Shown piece after piece: positions 46,950 to 57,953 of a DNA stretch of 64,000 bases (positions within the stretch are counted from its first letter, which is position 1; each line of letters opens with the position of its first letter). The stretch lies in NCBI GenBank assembly GCA_003024785.1, contig PUQB01000168.1, positions 1 to 64,000 of the forward strand, written 5' to 3'. Below the pieces are notes generated by a model. That model saw nothing but the letters and a program-made list of their open reading frames with translations, made no database searches and was not told where the DNA came from. The translations under genes were made by a program, and so were the position numbers. The stretch comes from Selaginella tamariscina (taxonomy: Eukaryota > Streptophyta > Lycopodiopsida > Selaginellales > Selaginellaceae).

Positions 46950-49900
46950 ATGTTCCGGTGCAGCTGAAGACCAGAGGTAGAGTTCTCGTAAAGCTTTGGT
47001 GGATAGCGGAGCGAACGCAAATTTCATCGACAAAATTTTGCTGTCAAGCACGGGATGTCTACATCCTTTGAAGACTCCTGGTTCTGTACGGGTCATTGAT
47101 GGACGAGATATCAAATCTGGAGGTAATAAATGACACAGAGTTGTTGAGGTCGTTGCTTGCGGTGTTGTGTGCAACATCTCCTTCAGTGTTGTTTCTATTC
47201 CGGACTCTACGATTATTTGGTTTGCCGTGGATCGAGTTGGTGGATCCTGGTTGGAGAGAATGTTTCATGAAATTTCCCATCTGTTTCAACTCCACCACAC
47301 TCTTTGATTCCGATCCTGTTCCAGTTCCTCCTCCACTTCAAGTCTCGCATATCACCTTGAACAAGTTCAAGAAAGATAGTTGACATGACCCACGTTGTGT
47401 TCACGATCACAGTCTATCCCTGCTCTGCTAAGGATGTTCTGTTCCTGTTCCTCCTGCCTTACAAAGTAATATGCTGATTTCACAGATGTCTTCGACAAAA
47501 AGAAAGCTTCTGCCTTGCCACTGCACCGTGAGTACGACTGTCCTATCGATCTCATTGAGGGTAAGCAGCCATCCTCCGATCCCATCTACGGTCTCTCACC
47601 AACAAAGTTGGAGACATTGAGGAAATACATTGAGGAGAATCTTGTCACCGGATTTATTCGTCATTCGCAATCATTGGCTGGTGCCCAGTATTCTTTATTT
47701 CAAGAAGGATGGAAGTCTCGGCTCTGGTGGACTACGAGATCTGAATAAGGTCACCATTCAAACAAGTATCCTCTCCCGCTCGTCTCCGACATGCTCAACG
47801 TCTTTCTGGTGCCGGTATTTCACAAAGATCGATTTAAAGGAGCGTACAATCTCATCGAATTCGAGAAGGGGACAAGTGGAAAAAAGCTTTCCATACACGC
47901 TACGGACATTTCAAGTACGTAGTAATGCCGTTGGCCTGACAAATGCACCTGTTTTCACACATGGCTAACGATATTTTCCGGGACTTCTTGGATTTGTTTG
48001 TCATCATGTACCTAGACGACATCTGATATTTTCCAAGACTGAGAAGAACATGAACGGCATGTACGGTTAGTCTTGGAGAAGCTTCGGAAGCACCACATGT
48101 TTGCCAAGTTGGAGAAGTGCTCTTTCATTTAGTCTATCGAGTTCTGGGGTACATCATTTCAGCTGAAGGTGTTCACATGGATCCTGCAAAAGTCCGGACT
48201 GTATTGGATGGGAGAGACCATCAAATGTTCATGATGTTCGATGTTTCTTTGGGTTTGCGAACTTCTATTAATGTTTCGTTCGAGATTTCTCCAAGATTGT
48301 GCATTACTATTGATGAAGTTGTGTCTGGTCCTCTGAGGCTGAAGGCGTTCGAGTTCCTAAAGAAGGCGTTCACCTCGGCACCTGTTCTTATCCATCCTGA
48401 CTCTGCAAAGCCATATTTCGTGGAAGCTGATGCCTTGACTTGCATTGGTGGAGTGTTGCCCAGGAAAGTCCAGATCATCTTCTCCATCCCATTGCTTTCC
48501 ATTCTTGCAAGTTCACTACACCTGAGATCAATTACAATGTCTACAATAAGGAGTTGTTGGCGATCATCAATGCTTTGAGAGTGGCACAGATTCCTTGAAG
48601 GTTCCCCGCATGTGGTTAAGGTGTATTGTGATCACACGAACCTCCAATACTGGGAAACAACACAATTCTCAATCGACATCAGGCGCGATGGGCACAATCT
48701 TTGTCCTGGTTCCAATACGTGATTATTCATCATCCCGGTTGTCTAAATGGCAAAGCAGATGCTTTATCTCGTTGCAGTTACCTAGCTCTTGTACCAGGTA
48801 AAATCCATTTGATCAACAAGAACTAGTCATCCTGAGCTCCGACCAATTGTTGGTGAATGCGCTTTCCCATTCTTCTGCTCCAGTTGATACTTCGTTTTTA
48901 GATCTAATCCGAGAAAGTCTCCTCAAGACGAGTTTGCTCGTGATGTCCTTACACATGTTCAACGAGTTGAACCATTGTCTTCAGGGTCACAACTACAAGA
49001 TTATGTTGCTTTCCATCTTCATAATGGGTTGCTGTACCACCACATCCAAATCTATATTCCGGACGGAGAACTGAGGTTGCAAGCTATCCAACATTGCCAT
49101 GACAACACAGATGCGAGACATTTTGGCATTTGGAAAACGATCGAGTTGGTACAGCGTGTGTTCTTGTGGACCTTGGCTTCGCATGTATGTTGAGAAATTT
49201 GTGATTTTGTGACATGTGCTAGCGTACAAAGCTTCCTTGTCATCGACCGGTTGGACTACTACAGCCTCTTCTTATTGCTCAGCAGCCATGATCCTCCATC
49301 GCCATGGATTTCCTCATTGATTTACCGCCTTCTAGAGGGTTTGATGCTATCCTAGTCATTGTTGATCGGTTCTCTAAAACAAGACATGTTCAGGTCCTGA
49401 TGCTGCAGATCTAGTGTACCGAGAGGTGTTCCGTCTTCATGGTCTTTCTGATGAACTTGTCATTGATCGAGGTCCTCAGTTCACTTCAGCATTCTGGCAA
49501 AGATTCCTAGATCGACTACATATCACCTGTCTACTGCACATCTTCTGTAGAGGGTGTACATGGTGCAATAGGCTAATGACACGAATTGGGCAAACTACTT
49601 CCTTGAATAAGAGATGATGGGCCAGATAAGATGCCCGGCATCTGTAGCTGTTATTGAAGAGAATATTCTGGATAAAGAGGAATATTACAAGATTGTGTAC
49701 AAGAACAATAAGACGGATACAGAGTGCCGAATCAGTTGAAAGAGATTAGTGCCTATTGTATCCCAAGACGCTTTCTGCAGAGTAGATGCCCACAAATGGG
49801 CATTTGTAGAAATATAGTTTTGAATGTGTCTACTGCACATCATCCTAAAACAGATGGCCAAACGGAGCGCACAATTCAGATTCTGGAACAATATCTTCGG

Positions 49901-50060
49901 TGTTTCATTTCTCATCTGCAAGATGATTGGTTCGATCTCCTTCATGTTGCCGAGTTCATGTACAACAACACAGCACACTCATCGATAGGCAATGATTGGG
50001 TTGATCTCCTTCCTACTGCCAAGTTTGCGTACAACGACACGGCACACTCATCCATAGGTG
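46950..50060 (+). pseudogene. L2 pol remnant (protease, RT, RNase H, integrase)
   Basis: Protease remnant at about 46990-47030 (LVDSGANANFIDK). RT spans about 47500-48110, with DGSL, DLNKVT, and the catalytic MYLDDI at about 48006-48023. RNase H at about 48340-48800 includes FLKKAFTSAPVLIHPDSAKP and VEADA. The integrase zinc region and core lie at about 49080-50060, with YREVFRLHGLSDELVIDRGP and [12 protein letters not shown]; part of the core is duplicated at 49940-50060 ([14 protein letters not shown] and [13 protein letters not shown]). The frame changes many times, so no protein can be made. Confidence 0.8.
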
Positions 50061-50289
50061 TGTCACCATTTTTCACATTCTCTGGTGTTTATCCTGGCCT
50101 TACCACTGCTGAACTATCAACGCTTGGGCCCATTTTGCATCATCGAGAGACTCTCTGATGTGACATTTCATCTCGAGCTTCCACCAACCATCTGGATTCA
50201 TCTCGTGTTCCATGTTTCTTTGTTGAAGCCTTATCATGGTCTTATCATGCTCCTTCTAAACCCGGCTAACTTCTTCCACCACCTCCTCC

Positions 50290-51330
50290 GATTACAGTTG
50301 TTGGTAAACCTGAGTTCGAGGTTGTTGCAATTCTTGACTCCAAGCTTGTTCATGGTTAGCTTCTTCATGGACTGGGTCGGTTATCCGCCCAGCAAATGCA
50401 CTTGGGAGCATGCTGCTCATCTTGTTCATGCTCCTGATCTTACAGTTACTGGTGAACCTGAGTTCGAGATTGCTGAAATTCTTGACTCTAAGCTTATTCG
50501 TGGTCACAGCTTTACTATTTTGTGGACTAGGTTGTTATAGTTGCTGGTGAACCTGAGTTCGAGGTTGCTATAATTCTTGACTCCAAGCTTGTTCATGGTC
50601 AGCTTCTTCGTGGACTGGGTCAGTTATCCGCCCAACGAATGCACTTGGGAGCTTGTTGCTCATCTTGTTCATGCTCTTGATCTTACAGTTGCTGGTGAAC
50701 ATGGGTTCGAGGTTGCTGCAATTCTTGACACCAAGCTTGTTCATAGTCACAGCTTCACTATTTCGTGAAGTGGGTCATTATAGTTACTGGTGAACCTGAG
50801 TTCAAAGTTGCTGCAATTCTTGACTCCAAGCTTGTTCGTGGTCAGCTTCTTCGTGGACTGGGTCGGTTATCTGCCCAGCGAATGCACTTGGGAGCCTGTT
50901 GCTCATCTTGTTCATGCTCATGATCTTACAGTTGCTGGTGAACATGAGTTCGAGGTTGCTGCAATTCTTGACTCCAAGCTTGTTCGTAGTCACATCTTCA
51001 CTATTTCGTGGACTGGATCATTATAGTTGCTGGTGAACCTGAGTTCAAGGTTGCTGCAATTCTTGACTCCAAGCTTGTTCGTGGTCAACTTCTTCGTGGA
51101 CTTGGTCGGTTATCCGCAGTGAACGCACTTGGGAGCCTGCTGCTCATCTTATTCATGTTCCTGATCTTACAGTTGCTGGTGAACTTAAGTTCGAGGTTGT
51201 TGCTATTCTTGACTCCAAACTTGTTCGTAGTCAGCTTTTCACTATTTCGTGGACTGGGTCATTGACTTCAAGCTTGTTCGTGGTCAGCTTCACTATTTCG
51301 TGGACTTGGTTGGTTATCTGCCCAGTGAAC
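50290..51330 (+). repeat. chromodomain-derived tandem array, 243-bp period
   Basis: The chromodomain segment (EFEVAAILDSKLV, then FVDWVGYPPSECTWEP) recurs. The marker TGAGTTCGAG or a variant falls at 50311, 50459, 50554, 50702, 50797, 50945, 51040 and 51186, i.e. alternating 148 and 95 bp, a 243-bp higher-order unit repeated about four times. 243 is a multiple of three. Each unit holds a full chromodomain half plus a shorter half ending in TCACTATTTCGTGGACTGG. A TAG in TCATTATAGTTGC closes the frame in each unit. Confidence 0.9.
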
Positions 51331-51349
51331 GCACTTGCAAAACCTGCTG

Positions 51350-51725
51350 CTCATCTTGTTCATCCTTCTAATCTTGTTGTCTAGTTCCATCATCGAACTT
51401 GCAAAACCTATGTTGCTCATCTTGTTCATCTTCCTAATCTTGTTGTCGAGTTCCATCATCGATCCTATTCATCCTCCTAATCTTGTTGTCGAGTTCCGTT
51501 CATCCTCCTAATCTTGTTGTCGAGTTCCGTTCATCCTCCTAATCTTGTTGTCTAGTTCCATCATCGAACCTGCAAAACCTGTGTTGTTCATCTTCCTAAT
51601 CTTGTTGTCGAGTTCCGTTCATCCTCCTAATCTTGTTGTCTAGTTCCATCATCAAACCTGCAAAACCTGTGTTGTTCATCTTCCTAATCTTGTTGTCGAG
51701 TTCCATCATCGATCCTGCAAAACCT
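51350..51725 (+). repeat. short tandem repeat after the chromodomain array
   Basis: Units containing TCATCCTCCTAATCTTGTTG and TCGAGTTCC, about 33-34 bp, mixed with longer units containing AACCTGCAAAACCTGTGTTG. About nine short units. It lies between the chromodomain array and the polypurine tract, so it belongs to the 3' end of L2. Confidence 0.85.
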
Positions 51726-51766
51726 GAACCTGGACCAGTGACGCTCGTCATCAATAGGGAGGATAG

Positions 51767-52121
51767 TGTAAGGATCATGGATTATTTTTTACCTTTCATA
51801 AGACTTGAACCCGAAATCTTTTCGCTAAGATACATATGTGTTAGCCAACTTGTCCGTATGATCCTAAATGCTGAATTACACCATTAACAGCAAGGCATAT
51901 ATTCATATGCATGTTCCAGACTAGTTGTGGACCATACAATAGTCAAAACCTCAGATATATAAACAGGGTTCCAGTTCCAGGTTTCTCAGAATCATTCAAC
52001 ACCAGTATTCGGCCTTGTGTTTCATTTTATATTCATTCTCTCTTGAATACAATCTCTTCCTTTCAACTTAAAGGTTCCGCCCTTATTCTAAAGGTTTCGC
52101 CTTTTGCACAAGGTCATGATA
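51767..52121 (+). repeat. 3' LTR of element L2
   Basis: TGTAAGGATCATGG at the start, right after a polypurine tract, and AGGTCATGATA at the end. The TATA-like TATATAAACAGGG corresponds to that of the 5' LTR. Confidence 0.88.
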
Positions 52122-52443
52122 GTTATGGAGATGGACAAGATACTTCTGATGTCGGAAGAATTTACTTAAAGAAAGGGATTGAGCAAAAAGGCTAGCTAAT
52201 GAGAAGCGCACTTACAAATAGTTCAATGTGGGAGACAAAGTGTTTGTCCAAGTTATCTTTGCTTCCTCATTGAAGCATAGTTCTCTACGACCATTGCTGA
52301 CTAAGAAGTGTGAGAAGTTCAGTCCTCGGTATGCTGGTCCATGTGAGATCATTGAGAAGATTAATGTTGTGGCTTACAAGTTGAGGTTGCCTGAGGGAGT
52401 GCAACTACATCTTGTATTTCATGTGAGTCAATTAAAGAGGTGA
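52122..52443 (+). pseudogene. G2 integrase C-terminal region (resumes after L2)
   Basis: FNVGDKVFVQV, then KFSPRYAGPCEIIEKINVVA and YKLRLPEGVQLHLVFHVSQL: the GPY/F module and pol end of the host gypsy element, closing with TGA at about 52441. It is followed by about 130 bp of leader-like DNA (52444-52572) and the 3' LTR. No chromodomain is seen, unlike elements C and L2. Confidence 0.8.
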
Positions 52444-52572
52444 AGAGTTAGAAGAGTCTTACTAAGAGGATGTTTAAAGCAACTTGTTTTAAAGAAAATC
52501 ATTAACGTAAATCTTTGTAAAGTGTACATAATTTGTACTTGAGGATAAAGACTTCTTCCAAAGAGAAAGGAA

Positions 52573-52755
52573 TGTTGCAACCAGACGTTGGTTCATGAAT
52601 CATGTTTTAGAAAGGCTCTAATTATGAAGACCCTAATTTTGGAGATCAATTGAGAGTGGAATTCAACTTGATGCAGCTCGGGGGTGAGTTAATGTGTTCT
52701 AAGGTTGGGTGGTGAGTTAGACAGCATCTAGGTACGGTGTTGTACGAGTGTAACA
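52573..52755 (+). repeat. 3' LTR of gypsy element G2
   Basis: TGTTGCAACCAGACGTTGG at the start and GTGTAACA at the end; shorter than the 5' LTR because of internal deletions. LURP-one coding sequence starts directly after it. Confidence 0.75.
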
Positions 52756-53294
52756 AGGAGAGACTATTGTATGATATCCTAAACTGCCCGTGCATTTGGC
52801 TTCATCTTGTGCAATTAAATAAAAAGAGTTTTTGTGACCATGATACTTCTGCTGAAGCTCTTCCTTTGGACTTTATAATGAGGCATGTCTTCATTATCTG
52901 GATTATCACCCAAGAAAACGTGTAGCGACATGACTATTTGGAATACCTTAAGCTTCTTCACAGTGAATAAAGCCTTAGAATTGTCCGATTTCTTTCCTAT
53001 ATAACCATGGCATACGTTACGAAATGAGAAGCCATAATCAGAGTAGATATATTATATATATACACGCACAGATATTGCAAAACTGTGTATATATAATATA
53101 TAGAGCTTTTGATGCAGACTCGTAACTGGTATATTGTCATCGTTTGTAATAAGAACATTAACATGGGATGCTTAACCTTGAAAATGACATTGCCATTGAT
53201 ATCCTCGATCTTGTTACTGCTCCCAACACATCTCTTTGTAGAAGAGATGGACTTCTTCATTGGGATTGCAATATGCACCATTCACTATTGCCAT
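52756..53294 (-). pseudogene. LURP-one-related (LOR) gene, copy C (split by G2)
   Basis: Reverse strand from ATG 53294. Exon 1 has MAIVNGAYCNPNEEVHLFYK and then a stop, due to an extra G at TGTTGGGAGCAG. Exon 2 at about 52840-53030 has NVCHGYIGKK, KALFTVKKLK, LGDNPDNED. The start of exon 3 (about 52756-52803) reads DEAKCTGSLGYHTIVSP and is then cut by the gypsy 3' LTR; the remaining codons lie at 40595-40650. The end of exon 2 is partly deleted and the exon 1 donor is lost. A DNA transposon lies 13 bases upstream of its start codon. Confidence 0.75.
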
Positions 53295-53306
53295 GTTAAC
53301 ATCGCC

Positions 53307-53314
53307 AGCATATT
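53307..53314. repeat. 8-bp target-site duplication, left
   Basis: AGCATATT directly before the left terminal inverted repeat, identical to 61247-61254. The match extends to CCAGCATATT (10 bp) if the flanking CC is counted. Confidence 0.75.
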
Positions 53315-53350
53315 GGGTCTTGGCGAAAAGGAGGCTTCGGCTCAGGAGGC
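53315..53350. repeat. left terminal inverted repeat
   Basis: GGGTCTTGGCGAAAAGGAGG, then CTTCGGCTCAGGAGGC. It pairs imperfectly with 61211-61246. Confidence 0.7.
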
Positions 53351-53352
53351 TT

Positions 53353-53440
53353 CATATTATTCTAGAATATTCGTGGATATTCTAGGGTTATTCTAGCATA
53401 TTCTAGAATATTCTCAAGAATATTCTAGAATATATAAGTT
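53353..53440. promoter_or_regulatory. chained GAA/TTC motifs (heat-shock-element-like), left end
   Basis: TTCTAGAATATTC occurs at about 53360 and again at about 53402, and GAATATTCTAGAATAT at about 53419. These fit alternating nGAAn/nTTCn units spaced as in heat-shock elements, at least three perfect alternating units in each case. Similar chains are at the right end. Function is inferred. Confidence 0.45.
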
Positions 53441-53511
53441 TTTTTAATATGCCGACTGGTTTAATATATGCCGACTGGCTTAATATATGCCGACTGGCTT
53501 AATAAAACATT

Positions 53512-53528
53512 ATCCTAAACCCTAAACC
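53512..53528. repeat. short interstitial telomere-type repeat
   Basis: CCTAAACCCTAAACC, about two units of the plant telomere repeat, just downstream of the minus-strand gene of the transposon. This is a telo-box, not a telomere tract. Confidence 0.7.
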
Positions 53529-53561
53529 ATTTATCCTTGTAGCACCGGTGGGTCATGAACT

Positions 53562-56500
53562 CTACTGCAATTCACCAGCAAATGGTGGACCTTCCATCTC
53601 ACTGAGCGATCGCCTTTGTAGAAAATATGTGACGTCCAGGTTCAAGCCAAGCACACGGCTATAGACGAAGTACATGTGTACACATGGGCTCCAACTTTTG
53701 CTCTTCTGAAATGTAGAACAACTGCATGAAGGATAAGTATTAATAGTCACCTTTGCAGAGTCATTTCCTGCCGACACAATGAAAGCCTCCTTCCGTCCTC
53801 TAGCTGTCACTTCAACATTTCGCACACAACCTAAAAATGTCTTGGCCTTGCGGAAATTCTTCTCTTGTTCCTTAGACATTTTTGTTGGAGTCCGGACCAT
53901 ACGTCCTTCGAAAGGTGGAATTGTTGTAGATCCAGCTCCACGTGGTGGCGATGGTGTTTTGTCCTTCTGACCCTCATCTACTCTTCCTGCCATCCCTGTA
54001 AACCTTCCAAAACAAAGCCTGCATCCTGTAGTTCTCTGACCTCCTCACTTGTCAGCTTCATTTCCTTGAGCACAGGCCAAACCGTTGGTGGTGTTGGAAT
54101 TCGAGACTGAAGAATTTTGCCGTTTGGCCGTGTGAAACACCCTGAATCTTTTGGGCAGAACCACATCATCTGTTGTACATACTCCTCATTCCCCAAGGCA
54201 TCAATGTACATTCGTTTTCCATAGAATCCTGGTGCTGGCACTCAGCTTGGATAACCGATTGGTTTTCCACACAGGGCAGTTCCTTCCTGATTCATCCCCA
54301 AACACTTAACCTTACTGGATGCTCCGATTCGTCTAATGGCCCACTCTGTTTGGCAATCTCTCTCCAAAACCTCTTCGAACCTTAACCTCTTTCTCCTGTT
54401 GTTCTAGACCACCCGCTCTGTGTACTCTACATCATGTCTGTGTGAACGTCATGCATCAGACTGTTCTTTCCTGTGACTGTTCTCCTAACAGTTTGCACTC
54501 GAACATTAGTGGTACTCGTGAACTCCGGGCTGGTCAAGTGTTCCTCGCCTTCCACCAGATTGATAATTGTTGATGGAGATACACTTTTCCCCTCAGATAG
54601 TTTGCGTTGCACTCATTTCAACAGAGTTCCTTCAAAGGCCCTGACCCTGTATACCTCCCTTCTATTGCCGCTTTCACCTTCGCACTCTGCATAACTGCAT
54701 CGGTGAGGTCTAACATTGTCGCCTCCAGCAGTGGTACTCTTTTGGCCAATCTTGCTCTTCTTGCTCTTGCGTGAATCACTTCAGCATTGTTTGTAGTTGG
54801 AACGCTCGCGAGTCCTTCTTCTGTCATGTCTCCCAGTTCTGCCATTGAGATGTGGTCCTCATGCCTGATCCACCAAGATAGCCATGTTTTCAAAGCTCGA
54901 ATGTTTGACGCTCATCCTTCCCAAAAGACTCGAGAATTGCCAGTTGTACTTTCTTAGATTGTTCATTCAGTGTCGCAGGCCAGGCACGAGCAAGCTTCAT
55001 GTGTTCTTCGCGATGTTCTTCTGCGATCCATTTCTTTGTCACTTGACGCCACGGATTGCATAAAGTGAAACAAACAGCTTCTTCCCTCCCTTTCATCTTT
55101 GCTCCGTTGTTGAATATTGGCGCAAGGCTATCCATATCGCTCCAGCCTCATCCGACATGAAACCAGCAAAGTTGACATTCTCCAAACCCTGCTTCTTACA
55201 AACCTCTAGCATTGTGTTCAAGAACTTCAGCACTGCAACATTATCTTCGCGGCACATATCTGCGTAAGCTATAGTCACCATGGATCTGACACTGCAAGAG
55301 AGCATTAGATAACAAGATTAGAAAGTGTTATGAAGAGTTTTACAACTTACAATGGGTCATAAAGGTGTATTCCAATTGTCGCCCAGTCTGGTATGCGGTG
55401 CGTGTGGTCCAGAACAACCCATTGATCATGAAGGTCTCCTCCACTTTGACACCTTCTGATGTATCAACTCCTGAACCCGGTCCCTCAACTGTCATTTTGA
55501 AGATCAGAGGCTGCTCCTCAGCACCATGCAGTTCCATCCCTGGAACATGTATGACGTGAATGAAAGGTATTGGCAACTTTGTCTTCAGCTCCAGAAGACC
55601 CTCGTAACCCTCTCTAAAGTGTGTCTCCTTCTGTCTTGATTGTGTAATCCAGTCCCGAGTCCTAAAGAAAGGTCACGTCAGTGTGTAGAGATCTAAAAAA
55701 AATACCTTCGATGGTTTGTTAGAGGTTCAAGTTTTGAGAGTAAACCAGTGTACGAGACTTCTCCTTCTTCCTTGAAAAGTTCTTCAAAGATGAGCTCACG
55801 CACGAAAAACTCAATCACTCGTTGATTGGTTCGCGGACTGCTCTTTACCACGTTGCTGACACTAGATCTGGCTCGCTGAACGTTTGAAGCTGACACTGAG
55901 GGGCTGACTGGATGCTGATGAACACCTCTGTGAATGAACAACCTTGTAAAAGAAATGTCGTCTGGCAGAATGTAGTACACATAAGCCGGACAAGTGTGCA
56001 CTAGCAATGGCTCCTCTCCACAATGCTTACATTTCATGCCTATTACTTTGCCTGTCTCAGTTGTCTTTGCCTTCTCCACAGCACCCTTGAAGTGACATTC
56101 ATTTGCTTTCTTCTCAAAAGCCAAGTAGGGGCAGTAGGATTGATGCATTTGAGATGTCCGACACATGAACTTCGACTGACTCGCGCCGGAACATGCCAGT
56201 GTGTTGTGCTCGGGTGTGTCCAATGGTAGCAGCCATCCTTGCGATTCATCCCCAGTACTTCTCTGTGCTTTCTTCTTTGGGGAAGTTCGTAAATGACATT
56301 TCCATTGTATATCTGCGGTAGTTCAGAGACTCGTTTAACTTCAGACGAACCAATGAGATCCTTCCCTATCCTACATTTGTCTGCTCTTAGAAGACACACC
56401 AGCATGGATTCCTCACGCTCCTTGTCCGCAACCTGAACAACGGGCCCTTTGCCGGGCACAATGTGTAAAAGACAAACTGGTTTGATGCATTGCCTTCTGG

Positions 56501-56677
56501 TAACAACTCCACATCTTCTCCAGAACTCGCAGAAACTGACATCAATTGAACCACATGTATACTGAACCAACAAGGAATGTTGAAAGCAATGTGAAGATCA
56601 TGTTCAAACACAAAAGCATTTCCATCTTCATCGACTGGGAAATCTTTGTCAATGCCTTCATAGGTAACTCTGGCCAT
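53562..56677 (-). pseudogene. Mutator-like transposase with C-terminal SWIM zinc finger
   Basis: Starts MARVTYEGIDKDFPVDEDGN at 56677. The parts in order are: an N-terminal domain; a zinc-ribbon-like region (MKCKHCGEEPLLVHTC at about 56010-56060, with Cys pairs); a GT-AG intron at 55662-55705 joining NHRR to TRDWITQS; FIHVIHVPGMEL and NGLFWTTRTAYQTGRQLEY (about 55360-55560); a second intron; FAGFMSDEAGAIWIALRQY (about 55115-55160), probably part of the nuclease core; an alpha-helical region; and the SWIM finger VTINTYPSCSCSTF..PCVHMYFV (about 53650-53740; CxC..CxH). SWIM fingers mark MULE and FAR1-type transposases. Frameshifts occur near 56400, 56220, 55290, 54890 and 54600. The exact clade is unknown. 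It should bind the terminal repeats and cut DNA if intact. Confidence 0.6.
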
Positions 56678-56929
56678 GACAACGCAAGGAGAAAGCTCGG
56701 TGGTTTAGGAAAGCAAAGCAAAAGATTAAACACACTCTCGTTCACCAAAAAAAATTATAATCGTTGATAATAAACGTGAATACACTTTTGTATATAATTA
56801 ATTCTACTGCCCAGCTCACAGTGTTCTTAATGCTGTCCTCTCTAGTATCACCGATTTAATTTAATTACTACCTTTTATGATTTGAAATATCTTCACTTTA
56901 CCAATTATTCACATATTTTAAAATAAACC

Positions 56930-57075
56930 CTAAATATTAATGTCACATTTATTCCGTAGGGTTCACTGTTTTCATTGCGGCTAGGGTTTTTTGGTAGATA
57001 GGGTTTACTGTTTCCACTGCGGCTAGGGTTTTTTCAATCTCAGATCTGAGTTACTTTCCACTTGCGGCGCCATCC
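56930..57075. promoter_or_regulatory. divergent promoter region with telo-boxes
   Basis: Between the two head-to-head genes. AAACCCTAA, GGCTAGGGTTTTTT (twice), AGATAGGGTTTACTG and CGTAGGGTTCACTG recur, a cluster of telo-box cores. The two GTTTACTGTTTCCACTGCGG-like stretches form a roughly 50-bp direct duplication (56958 and 57001). In plants such motifs are common in promoters of growth genes and in Polycomb recruitment sites. Which gene it drives is not known. Confidence 0.55.
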
Positions 57076-57099
57076 ATTTCGAGTCGATTCGTGCAGCGC

Positions 57100-57925
57100 C
57101 CAAGTAAATCAATGAGATTTCTGTGCCGATTTAGATTGTCGGCACCATCCTGCTCAGTCGGCGGCCACAAGGTATGTGCAATTTTTTATTTTATGATTTG
57201 CGGCTCAAATATTTTTTTTCAGAGATAGGGTCTTCCCATTTGTGCCGACTGAGAGACGGCACCATCCTGGTTCAGTCGGCAACACAAGGTATTCGATTTT
57301 TTATTTTTTTCTTTGCGGCTCAAGTATCGTGTCACAATGTTTTTTTTCAGAGTTAATGGGTCTTCCATTTGTGCCGACTGAGAGTGACGGCACCATCCTG
57401 GTTCAGTCGGCAACCACAAGGTATTTTCGATTTTTATTTTTTGCTTTGGTCAAGTATTCGTATCACAATTTTTTTTTCAGAGTTAATGGGTCTTCCCATT
57501 TGTGCCGACTGAGAGTGACGGCACCATCCTTTCAGTCGGCAGCCACAAGGTATTTGAATTTTTTATTTTTGCTTTGCGGTCAAGTATCGTATACATGTTT
57601 TTTTTTCAGAGTTATGTGTCTTCCATTTGTGCCGACTGAGAGTGACGGCACCATCCTTCTTCAGTCGGCAGCCACAAGGTATTTTGAATTAGTTTTTTTT
57701 TTTCTTTGCGTCTCAAGTATTTCTTTTAAAAAGTTAATGGGTCTTCCCATTTGTGCCGTCTGAGAGGGACGGCACCATCCTATCTTAGTCGGCACCATTA
57801 TCTCTTCAGTGCCGTCTGACAGAGTCGGCACAAACTATCTCAGTCGGCAGGATTTGTTCTTCTACATCTCTCTGCCGACTGAGAGGGTCGGCACATCTAG
57901 CTTGAGTCGGCAGCCACAAGGTTAG
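57100..57925 (+). repeat. tandem array of exon-intron-like units, about 129-bp period
   Basis: Each unit reads TTTTTTTCAG|AGTTAATGGGTCTTCC, GTGCCGACTGAGAG, GGCACCATCCT, CAGTCGGCAGCCACAAG|GTAT, then a T-rich tract. Donor-type junctions (ACAAG|GT) fall at 57171, 57288, 57420, 57549, 57678 and 57920, and acceptors (TTTCAG) at 57222, 57350, 57480 and 57609. The units thus look like 66-70-nt exons separated by 51-62-nt introns. The exon part is a dyad (GCCGACTGA..TCAGTCGGC). The last donor leads, across an intron to 57953, into the methyltransferase gene. Confidence 0.85.
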
Positions 57926-57953
57926 TCATCTTTGTTTGTTTTTTATTTACTAG

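Larger units (their letters stand above)
45461..52121 (+). mobile_element. complete Ty3/gypsy chromovirus-like element L2, nested in G2
   Basis: Two matching LTRs (45461-45839 and 51767-52121), a polypurine tract (ATAGGGAGGATAG at 51754-51766), and gag, protease, RT, RNase H, integrase and chromodomain remnants in order. It splits the integrase of G2: that reading resumes at 52122. All genes are frameshifted. The 3' end is swollen by chromodomain-derived tandem repeats. Confidence 0.85.
40657..52755 (+). mobile_element. Ty3/gypsy LTR retrotransposon G2 with nested LTR element
   Basis: Complete but dead element: 5' LTR 40657-40887, internal region to 45460, nested element L2 (45461-52121), integrase tail 52122-52443, 3' LTR 52573-52755. 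It lies within the last exon of a LURP-one gene. LTR divergence is visible (231 against 183 bp plus many substitutions), so the insertion is old. A clean target duplication could not be identified. Confidence 0.75.

Noticed and set aside
53512..53528. chromosome end or telomere fusion
   Set aside because: There are only about two units, inside a transposon; this is a telo-box.
57242..57763. 173-codon ORF through the tandem array
   Set aside because: It reads through intron-like T-rich tracts of repeated units; phenylalanine runs are the T tracts.
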